A stretch of DNA of 64,000 nucleotides, from assembly GCA_029959085.1 (NCBI GenBank), contig JARWIR010000002.1, positions 31,386,233-31,450,232 on the forward strand, in the 5' to 3' direction. The stretch's first letter is position 1. Each line of letters begins with the position of its first letter. Source of the DNA: Nemophila menziesii. Its lineage: Eukaryota; Streptophyta; Magnoliopsida; Boraginales; Hydrophyllaceae. Below, piece by piece: positions 55,856 through 64,000 of the stretch. The position numbers and the translations under genes were made by a program. The notes beneath the pieces were generated by a model. The model ran no database searches. It was not told the DNA's origin and was given only the letters and a program-made list of their open reading frames with translations.

Positions 55856-57187
55856 CACTTGACTCACCGGAATTAATGGAAGAACTAACCGAAACTGTAG
55901 CTGCTCTAAATTCCGGAAATATCAAGCATAGGCATCTCGCCTATGAGCCAGTCTGAGAGCCAGGGGAGATAGTATCTAAAAAGAAACCATCTATCGAATC
56001 TCTCTCTCAACTAGAAGAAAGGCAGCTTCCCTCACACTTGAGGTATGCTTATTTAGGTACTAAAAACACTCTACATGTTATTGTTTCAGCTACTTTAACA
56101 GGTCCTCAAGAAGACAAGCTGTTGCACATACTGAGAGCCAATAAAGAGGCGATTGGTTGGACTATTGCTGACATTCTCTCTCTCAACTAGAAGAAAGGCA
56201 ACTTCCCTCACACTCGAGGTATGCTTATTTAGGTACTAAAAACACTCTACATGTTATTGTTTCAGCTACTTTAACAGGTCCTCAAGAAGACAAGCTGTTG
56301 CACATACTGAGAGCCAATAAAGAGGCGATTGGTTGGACTATTGCTTCCTACTGCCAACACAAAATCATTCTAGACGATCAAAGAGCGCGCTCAGTTGAAG
56401 GGCAAAGAAGATTGTTGCCAGCTATGAAGGAAGTATTGAAGAAAGAGGTTATCAAGTTGCTAGACGCGGAAATCATCTATCCCATAGCTAGTAGCAAATG
56501 GGTGAGTCCAGTTCAATGCGTACCAAAGAAGGGTGGTATCACTACCATCTTGAACAAGAAGAATGAAGCCATTCCCTCAAGAACCGTTGTTGGTTGGAGA
56601 GTGTGTATGGATTATCGAAAGTTGAACTATGCCACCAGAAAAGATCACTTCCCTCTTCCGTTTATTGATCAGATGTTGGACAAGCTAGCTGGGAGAGAAT
56701 ATTATTGCTTTTTGGATGGATATTCAGGATACAATCAGATTTATGTAGATCCAAAAGACCAACACAAGACAACCTTTACATGTCCTTTTGGTACCTTTTC
56801 CTTACGAAGGATGCTATTTGGATTATGTAATGCACCTGCTACTTTTCAAAGATGTAAGATGGCAATCTTTTGGGACATGATTGACGATTTCCTTGAGGTA
56901 TTTATGGATGACTTTTCTGTGTTTGGTGATAACTTTAAGGAGTGTTTACGAAACTTGGAGAAGGTATTGATTAGATGCAAGGAGACTGATTTGGTTTTAA
57001 ACTGGGAGAAGTGCCACTTTATGGTTCGAGAAGGTATAGTGTTGGGTCACAAGGTTTCAAGTGCGGGTTTGGAAGTTGATCGTGCAAAGATTGAGGTAAT
57101 CAAGACTCTTCACCCTCCTATTTCTGTGAAAGGGGTAAGAAGCTTTTTGGGTCATGCTGGTTTTTACCGACGTTTTATCAAGGACTT
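55856..57187 (+). pseudogene. Reverse transcriptase of second element A, interrupted by B
   Basis: The linker holds the 176-bp duplication (55999-56345). From 56298 the RT frame is open without a stop through [43 protein letters not shown] and [10 protein letters not shown], into LTR B (stop at 57251). This is the better-preserved copy: it lacks the 26-bp deletion and the TGA seen at 9174 and 9488. Confidence 0.92.
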
Positions 57188-58752
57188 TGATGTCTCCCTA
57201 CTTGTTCTTATTTTAGACCCTTGGGAGACATCATTTTTTAAGTTTATTTGAATATTTTGATAGACTTTAGGACCAAAATTGCAATATTCCGAATTTCCTC
57301 TTTATTTTCTAGTGTTTTTGATTTATTAATCTTTTGCGCGTGATCTTGTGTATTTTAGTGGAAAGTTTGTAGGTTTTGAATATTAGTTAAGAGAGGAATA
57401 TGAGAAGAAAGTCAAAGATCGTGATATGGAGTCAAAGCTTGAAGATAAATCCCGAAAAGAATTATATTTTGAAGCTGCAAATCTGGAAAACAGGCCAAAG
57501 ATTGCTGATTTCGAGGCACTTACGAGTTGATTTAGCCGCTGGCCTTTAAAGAGATTATGCTCCTTATCAAGTTACGGAAATTTAGCAAGTGATTTGAGGT
57601 CAATTGGAGTTATAACGAATCGGTTAGAGATGTTTTAGTGGAGGTGGTGCAGCAGTTACGGGATTTTGGGCTTAGAAAATGGACTTGGGCTTCTAACTTT
57701 TAACTTAAACCTTAGACAAAGCCTAATCCGTTTTTTAGAGTATAAAAGAGGCTTTTGACTTCTAATTTTCATACAACTTATATTCTACAAGAAAAAGCAT
57801 CAGAGAGAAGTCAACAAAGGAAGCAGAAGAAAGCTGAAGAGCTGGAGAGGGTCTATATCTCCATTCACAGCCGAATCTAATTCCGGAAATTAGGTTTTTC
57901 TTATTTTCATTTCTGTAATACATTATGAGTTCAATTAGTTTTGATTTTGTTTTAATTTCCATTAGCATGAGCTAATTTATCTTAGTGCTTGAGAACGCAT
58001 AATGGGTGAATCCCTATTCTATTGATTTTCATATGTTTGAATTTGGGTTTTAATTAATCAAATCAAATTGGGTCTTTTACATTTTTCTGTAATTTGTGAT
58101 TATTTACTGTTCTTAGAGTCGCGAACTAATAACAGGTTTTAGTATCTAGGATATTCCACATAGTGGCGTGTGGATCATCTTGACGGGGGGTTTAGGTGCA
58201 GAATCAATTACAGAATATAAAATAGAAACTATTTGACTTTGACGAGCGTAGTTAATTTTATGGCCAATGAGGTAATTTTAGCTTAATCATTCGAAGGTGG
58301 ATCATAATCACCCTGACGGGGTTTGTGACACCCTAGAATAGCTTCGTAGTCTACCCTGACAGGGGTACGAAGATTCCCGAATCCCGACCAATGTCAATTG
58401 ACCAATTTGCCCCTTAAACAACATATGTTATGAAATAGAGTTAGGAGAATCCCTTGCGTCTCTCAAGTACTGCCGCTCATATTTGCGTCTAGCTTTTATT
58501 TACTTGCATCTAGTTATTTATCTGCATTTTCACATTAGTCTTTCATACTTAGAATTAGTAAAACCAACCAAACAACTATCAATCATTTATTTGCTTTCAT
58601 AAGTGCAATCATTCATTAATTGATAAGCATTGTAGTTACCGTCCCTGCGAACGATCATATTTATCACTATCATTACTTGAGACAACCGTACACTTGCGGT
58701 TGTGGTTCTCCTTACTTATTACATTATTTTTAGAACACACAAAGGACCACCA
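57188..58752 (+). repeat. 5' LTR of second element B
   Basis: Copy of 9664-11228. TATAAAAG near 57741. Leader hairpin at 58342-58372 with the perfect CTTCGTA/TACGAAG stem. Confidence 0.95.
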
Positions 58753-58758
58753 AGTTTT

Positions 58759-58777
58759 TGGCGCCGCTGCCGAGGAC
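58759..58777 (+). promoter_or_regulatory. Primer binding site of second element B
   Basis: TGGCGCCGCTGCCGAGGAC; one G-to-A change from copy 1. Confidence 0.87.
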
Positions 58778-58890
58778 GGTAGAGTGTGACCACGGTGTTT
58801 ATCCTTTAGTGATTAGTTGCATTTATTTTTATTTTTATCAGTTTTACACTTTTTGTTTGTTCATCTTTTTCAGGTTTTTAGGTTTGGTGT

Positions 58891-60377
58891 ATGCGAAGGA
58901 GACTCTTTAAGGATCTTGAGCCATCACCTCCGATACTTAATAATCCAGAATCATTAATCAGACTTGCTAACAAGAGAAGGAAAGAACAAGAAGCTAGAGA
59001 AGTAGAAGAATTAGCGAACAGAATGGAAAATATTAATCTTCATAACCAAGAGAACCCAGGATTTCAGCTAAACGGAAATGGTCAGCCACTAGTGCCTCCT
59101 GGAATTCCTAATCTTCCGGTCCCTCCTGTCATCCCTAATCCTCCAGTTCAAGTTCAAATAGCCGACCCATGGTTTCTCACCGGTCCAGCACAAGAACCAT
59201 TCCTTGCCCCTCCTCTTGGGATTGGCCCAGCTAATATCAATGTTCGGAGATTCCGTCCAGATTCGGGTATGCTAGCTCAATTTCAGAATTTCGGTAACTT
59301 TCGTGGCAAGCCCGGAGAAGATTCACTTCGCGCAGTACAAAAATTTATGCAAATATGCGATTCATACATTACGCAAGGGGTAACGAGGGAGCAAATGTAT
59401 TTTGCTACATTCAGATTTTTCTTAATAGATGGAGCGAGTGATTGGCATGATTCTCAAGAACCAGGGAAGATTACGAATTGGGAACAGTTACAGGTTGCGT
59501 TTTTCGACAGATATTATCCGTCTAACATGAGGTTAGATGCTCAACTTGAGTTAACACATTTCTGACAAGAGTATGATAAAGCGTTGGGTAGAAGTTGGTC
59601 GAGATTTCAGAAATGTTTACGAAGAGTTCCTAATCATGACCTTTCTAACAACAACAATTGAAAATTTTCTATAACGGTCTTGAGGGGAGTTCACACAAAG
59701 ATTTAGATTTGTTATGTGGTGGTGCGTTTCTACGAATTCAACCTGCGTATGCGAGAATTATTTTAGATAGAACAGTCGATAATGAAGTGGGATTGAACAC
59801 CGTAAGAACACCAGTTAAAGAAGGAGTTAATAATGTCAACATTGAAGAGAAGTTCAACTCCTTAGAGAACAAGATACAAACCACATTAGAACAACAGTTG
59901 AAACAGCTGACATTAGCCGTGAAAGAGGGTTTTTCGAATAAAAGAGCTGAGGCAAAGGTTGCGCAAGAAGTGTATGGATGTGAGTATTGTGGTGTGAATG
60001 ATCACGATTGGGAGAATTGTCAGAACAATCAAGAGTCCGTGATGTTTGTCTCCAATAGAGGAAACTTTAATTCGAGTGGAAATGGATATCAGCCTAACGG
60101 AAACCATCCTGGGTTTCAATATTCAAATCCTAATGGGGCAGCCAATCCTACATACACATATCAGCCGCGTCCCCAAGGTAACAACTTCAATCCAAGACCA
60201 CATACTAATTATCAAGGGGTACAGAATCAAGTAAACTATGTTAGGAGACAAGCTCCTCAAGAAAGTTATAACGAAACCATGAACCAAAAAGCCCTACCCG
60301 CTTAACCACAAGAAGGTGCAATTAACCTTCAGAAAACCGTTGAAAACTTAATTGCTCTCCAGACGCAAGCTATTTAG
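58891..60377 (+). pseudogene. gag: Athila gag, second element B
   Basis: ATG 58891. The first frame is open for 224 codons through the gag domain (ADPWFLTGPAQEPF, NVRRFRPDSGMLAQ, MQICDSYITQGV, YYPSNMRLDAQLELTHF). It lacks the GA insertion of copy 1 but has a private TGA at 59563-59565 where copy 1 has CGA. The 1-bp frame change near 59652, the TAA near 60303 and the TAG at 60375-60377 are shared. CCHC knuckle CEYCGVNDHDWENC near 59979. Confidence 0.92.
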
Positions 60378-61565
60378 AATCAACAAGCGTCTGACGCACA
60401 AATTAAACTATTAGAGAATCAGCTTGCTCAAATCTCAAAACAACTTAATCAGCGTCCACAAGGGAAACTCCCTAGTGACACAGAAAATCTGAGACAACAT
60501 GAAGATTGCAAAGCTGTTACTCTCAGAAGTGGTAAGAACCTCCCTCCACCTCCTTTTCCAGTTATGAAAGAGAAAGAAGTTCCAAGAAAAGAAAAGGACG
60601 TGGTTGAGAAAGAGAAAGATGTTGAGGTTGAAGAAATAGAGAGGCCGATTGAGGTTCCGAAGAAGAAAGATGATGTTGTAATCAATGGCCTTCCTCCACC
60701 ATTTCCATCTCGTGTTCAGAAGAAGGGTGATATGGCCGATTATCAAAGATTCTTGAACAAGGTGAGTGGCCTCAATATTAATATTCCATTTTTACAAGCT
60801 ATTAGGGATGTTCCCAAATATGCAAAGTTCTTAAAAAGGGCCCTCACCAACAAAAGGCCGTATTGTGATAATGAGATGGTTGGTCTTCCTGAAGAATGTA
60901 GTGCTATTTGTCAAAGTAAATTACCTCCAGATTTACTTGATCCGGGGAGCTTCACAATTTCGATATCAATTGGAGAAGAATGGAAGAGTAAAGCACTATG
61001 TGATTTGGGTGCAAGCATCAATCTTATGCCCAAATCGATCTTTGATAAACTGAAAATTGGAGAAGCAAGACCTACTTCTATGGTCTTGCAAATGGCGGAT
61101 CGATCTCTTGCACATCCGGAAGGTCGAATTGAAGATGTCCTCGTTAAGGCAGGTACGTTAGTATTTCCCGTTGATTTTTTTATTCTTGAATACGACGCGG
61201 ATAGGAATGTCCCCATTATTTTGGGAAGACCATTCCTAGCCATGGGGCGTACCTTGATTGATGTAGAAAACGGTGAATTGACGATGAGAATCCAAGACGA
61301 GGAGGTCAAATTTAATGTGTTCCGAGCTATGAAGTTTCCAGATTCTCAAGAAGATTGCTTTCGAATGGATGTAGTTGAGCATGCCACACAAGAGGTATAT
61401 AATGAATTTACTTATGATGATATCTTGCAGGCAGCTTTAACTATTGATGCGACTGAGTTCATGGAAGAGCTTGCCGAAACAGTGGCAGCTCTTAATTCTG
61501 AGAATCCTAAGTATAGGCGTCCTGCCTATGAACCTGTGAGAGAACTTGGGAAGATTTGTTCCTAA
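60378..61565 (+). CDS. Aspartic protease region, second element B
   Basis: Open from the shared TAG to 61565. The Lys/Glu-rich tether is followed by a protease with an intact LCDLGASINLMP (Asp at 61002-61004), VPIILGRPFLAMG and the C-terminal TVAALNSENPKYRRPAYEP. Ends GKICS, with the same out-of-register junction to RT as copy 1. In this copy an additional TAG lies in the RT frame just after the junction (CCTAAATAG). Confidence 0.9.
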   Translation, partial: NQQASDAQIKLLENQLAQISKQLNQRPQGKLPSDTENLRQHEDCKAVTLRSGKNLPPPPFPVMKEKEVPRKEKDVVEKEKDVEVEEIERPIEVPKKKDDVVINGLPPPFPSRVQKKGDMADYQRFLNKVSGLNINIPFLQAIRDVPKYAKFLKRALTNKRPYCDNEMVGLPEECSAICQSKLPPDLLDPGSFTISISIGEEWKSKALCDLGASINLMPKSIFDKLKIGEARPTSMVLQMADRSLAHPEGRIEDVLVKAGTLVFPVDFFILEYDADRNVPIILGRPFLAMGRTLIDVENGELTMRIQDEEVKFNVFRAMKFPDSQEDCFRMDVVEHATQEVYNEFTYDDILQAALTIDATEFMEELAETVAALNSENPKYRRPAYEPVRELGKICS

Positions 61566-61596
61566 ATAGAAACCATCAATCGAATCTCCTCCGCAG

Positions 61597-64000
61597 TTGG
61601 AAGAAAAGCCATTACCAGCACACTTGAGGTATGCGTATTTAGGTACTAATGAAACTCTACCTGTTATTGTTTCAGCAAATTTAACAGGTCCTCAAGAAGA
61701 TAAACTGTTGCGTGTGTTAATAAGAGACAACAAAGAGGCGATAGGATGGACAATTGCTGACATCAAAGGCATTAGTCCCTCCTATTGTCAACACAAAATC
61801 ATACTTGAAGATATTAACGCACGCTCAGTTGAAGGTCAAAGGAGATTAATGCCTGCTATGAAAGAGGTAGTGAAGAAGGAAGTTATCAAGCTGTTAGACG
61901 CAGGGATTATCTATCTTATCTCGAGTAGTGAATGGGTGAGTCCTGTTCAATGTGTGCTAAAGAAAGGAGGAATTACAACTGTTCTAAATGCTCAGAATGA
62001 AGCCATACCTTCAAGAACGGTTGTTGGATGGAGAGTTTGTATGGATTACCAAAAATTGAACAAGACCAACAGGAAAGATCACTTCCCCTTGCCCTTCATT
62101 GATCAGATGTTAGATAAATTGGCTGGTAGAGAATACTATTGTTTCTTAGATGGCTATTCTGGATATAATCAGATCTATGTGGCTCCAGAAGATCAACATA
62201 AAACAACATTTACATGTCCCTTTGGTACTTTTGCATATCGCAGAAGGCCATTTGGGTTGTGTAATGCACCTGCTACCTTTCAGAGATGTATGATGGCTAT
62301 CTTCTGGGATATGACTGATAATTTTCTTCAAGTCTTTATGGATGATTTCTCCGTGTTTGGTGATGATTTTGATAAATGTTTACATAACTTGGAGAAAGTG
62401 TTAATCAGATGCAAGGAAATAGATTTGGTCTTAAACTGGGAGAAGTGTCATTTCATGGTTCGCGAAGGTATAGTTCTGGGTCACAAGGTTTCGAGTGCTG
62501 GGTTAGAGGTCGATAGAGTGAAGATAGAGGTAATTAAAACTCTTCCCCCTCCTATTTCTGTTAAAGGGGTAAGAAGTTTTCTTGGCCATGCTGGCTTTTA
62601 TAGGCGTTTCATTAAAGATTTTTCTAAGATTTCTAAACCGCTATGCAACTTACTCGAGAAGGACTCCAAATTCCTTTTTGATGAAGCTTGCTTAGCGGCT
62701 TTCCAAGCAATCAAAGAAAAGCTTATTTCTGCTCCTATAGTATTACCTCCAGATTGGAGTTTGCCTTTTGAAGTTATGTGTGATGCTAGTGATTTGTGTA
62801 TGGAAGCTGTATTGGGACAAAGAAAAGATAAGATATTTCATTCGATTTATTATGCTAGTAAAACTTTCAATGGTGCTCAAATTAATTATACAGTTACAGA
62901 GAAAGAATTGCTAGCAGTTGTGTATTCATTCGATAAGTTTTGCTCTTATCTTCTTGGAGCGAAAGTTGTTGTTTATACAGATCATTCAGCTATCAGATAT
63001 CTTATGGATAAGAAAGATGCTAAACTGAGGTTAACCAGATGGGTTTTATTGCTTCAAGAATTCGATTTAGAGATTAAGGATAGAAAGGGTTGTGAGAATC
63101 AGGTTGCAGATCATCTATCTCGTCTCGAAGGTTCGGAAACAAATGGTGGAACTGAAGTAGTTAGAGAAGAATTTCCTGACGAGAGTTTATTTGCTGTTCG
63201 TGATTATGAAGCTCCTTGGTATGCAGATTTTGCGAATTTAATTGTAATTGGTTCTTTTCCTGATGGATCCACTTATCAAGACAGAAAGAGGTTAGCTCAT
63301 CGTGCTAGACAATTCTTTTGGGAGGATCCTTTCCTCTACAAAGTATGTGCTGACCAAATGGTAAGACGATGTGTAGCCAAGGAAGAAACAAATGCGATTA
63401 TAGCTGGGTGTCATGATTCATTCTACGGAGGACACTTCAAGGGGGATATAACTGCTGCTAAGGTATTCCAATCCGGGTTTTATTGGCCTACACTAGTAAA
63501 AGATTGTCATAATTATGTGAAGAAATGTGCGAGATGCCAGGTTACCAGAAATATATCCAAGAGGGATGAAATGCCACGTAATAATGTGTTAGAAGTTGAA
63601 ATATTTGATGTCTGGGGTATAGATTTTATGGGTCCATTCGTTCCTTCAAATGGTAACCTCTACATCTTATTAGCTGTTGATTGCGTATCTAAATGGGTAG
63701 AAGCTGTGGCTCTACCAACCAATGATTCACGAGTGGTGATTAAGTTCTTGAAATCACATATCTTCACTAGACATGGTACACCTAGAGTGATTATTAGCGA
63801 TGGAGGATCTCATTTCGTTAATAAGTATTTGAAGTCTGTTCTAGAGAAGTATGGAGTGAGACACCGTATATCTACTGCATTTCATCCACAATCCAATGGT
63901 CAAGCGGAAGTTTCGAATCGAGAAGTAAAGTTAATCCTGGAGAAGACTGTTGGTCCTACCAGAAGAGATTGGTCAATGAAGTTAGATGACGCGTTGCGGG
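61597..64000 (+). CDS. pol: Reverse transcriptase-RNase H-integrase, second element B, open to window edge
   Basis: No stop for about 801 codons. RT with [13 protein letters not shown] and FMDDFSVFG; RNase H with [21 protein letters not shown] and [10 protein letters not shown]. Integrase with [49 protein letters not shown] and QAEVSNRE, so the full DDE set is in frame with RT. It lacks the extra T that breaks copy 1 near 15945. The start given is nominal, since the natural product is a gag-pol polyprotein. Confidence 0.92.
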   Translation, partial: MEEKPLPAHLRYAYLGTNETLPVIVSANLTGPQEDKLLRVLIRDNKEAIGWTIADIKGISPSYCQHKIILEDINARSVEGQRRLMPAMKEVVKKEVIKLLDAGIIYLISSSEWVSPVQCVLKKGGITTVLNAQNEAIPSRTVVGWRVCMDYQKLNKTNRKDHFPLPFIDQMLDKLAGREYYCFLDGYSGYNQIYVAPEDQHKTTFTCPFGTFAYRRRPFGLCNAPATFQRCMMAIFWDMTDNFLQVFMDDFSVFGDDFDKCLHNLEKVLIRCKEIDLVLNWEKCHFMVREGIVLGHKVSSAGLEVDRVKIEVIKTLPPPISVKGVRSFLGHAGFYRRFIKDFSKISKPLCNLLEKDSKFLFDEACLAAFQAIKEKLISAPIVLPPDWSLPFEVMCDASDLCMEAVLGQRKDKIFHSIYYASKTFNGAQINYTVTEKELLAVVYSFDKFCSYLLGAKVVVYTDHSAIRYLMDKKDAKLRLTRWVLLLQEFDLEIKDRKGCENQVADHLSRLEGSETNGGTEVVREEFPDESLFAVRDYEAPWYADFANLIVIGSFPDGSTYQDRKRLAHRARQFFWEDPFLYKVCADQMVRRCVAKEETNAIIAGCHDSFYGGHFKGDITAAKVFQSGFYWPTLVKDCHNYVKKCARCQVTRNISKRDEMPRNNVLEVEIFDVWGIDFMGPFVPSNGNLYILLAVDCVSKWVEAVALPTNDSRVVIKFLKSHIFTRHGTPRVIISDGGSHFVNKYLKSVLEKYGVRHRISTAFHPQSNGQAEVSNREVKLILEKTVGPTRRDWSMKLDDALR

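Larger units (their letters stand above)
47496..64000. repeat. Segmental duplication, copy 2 (partner 1-16479)
   Basis: Same order and content as the left end of the window, running off the right edge inside the integrase of the second element B. Larger differences: poly-G 19 against 13, 26 bp present here but deleted in copy 1 (about 9174), and GA and T insertions in copy 1 only (about 11641 and 15945). Confidence 0.95.
51536..64000 (+). mobile_element. Element A, second copy (cut by window edge inside nested B)
   Basis: LTR, PBS, gag, PR and RT as in 4038-9663, followed by the second copy of element B from 57188. The right half of A would lie beyond the window. Confidence 0.93.
57188..64000 (+). 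mobile_element. Element B, second copy (5' part, cut by window edge)
   Basis: Inserted at the same gactt site (57183-57187) of element A. LTR 57188-58752, PBS, gag, PR, and RT-RNaseH-integrase open to the edge. Confidence 0.95.

Overview
The window is repeat-derived DNA from a flowering plant nuclear genome, probably a dicot; the sequence does not fix the family. I see no host gene, tRNA or rRNA. Nearly all of it belongs to nested LTR retrotransposons of the Ty3/gypsy Athila lineage. The evidence is a tRNA-Asp-type primer binding site, gag with a CCHC knuckle, a DLGAS-type protease, an FMDD reverse transcriptase, RNase H, integrase, and a third ORF downstream of pol. One full-length plant L1-type LINE is also present.

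Layout, left to right. 1-41 is the edge of a minus-strand LTR (D). 42-4037 is a badly decayed Athila (C0): PR-RT-RH, an internally deleted integrase, then a 3' spacer ending in a hairpin-forming minisatellite. Element A (4038-28946, 5-bp TSD ggtga) sits in that minisatellite. Element B (9664-22424, TSD gactt) sits in the RT of A. After A the minisatellite resumes to about 29535. It is followed by two minus-strand Athila 3' ends (E, 29541 to about 32200; F, about 32200-33589). Next is plus-strand element C (from 33590: LTR, gag, PR, with RT-RH-INT core deleted), then minus-strand element D (gag-spacer remnant, PBS, LTR 39928-47536). A 6-kb LINE (40184-46212, perfect 15-bp TSD) lies inside the D LTR.

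From 47496 to the window end the sequence repeats 1-16479 almost base for base. It carries the same truncations, the same nested insertions and the same internal 176-bp duplication. This is a large segmental duplication with a repeat distance of about 47.5 kb, either tandem or an assembly artefact. Copy 1 also begins inside LTR D, so the homology probably continues left of the window. The second copy of B is better preserved: its pol frame is open from 61597 to the window edge.

The elements share non-coding structures that the usual gag-pol description does not explain. (1) A 31-nt hairpin in the transcribed part of the LTR has a conserved ACCC-GAC-GGG apex and compensatory stem changes between families. 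(2) An inverted repeat at the 5' tip of every LTR shows partly compensated changes. (3) Copies of the PPT core TGAGTTTGGGGT recur about five times per element between integrase and the 3' LTR. (4) Behind integrase there are arrays of short palindromes in pairs about 20-23 bp apart. The palindrome sequence is family specific, but the pairing is kept in B, A, C and C0. Items 1, 3 and 4 are the best candidates for something undescribed.
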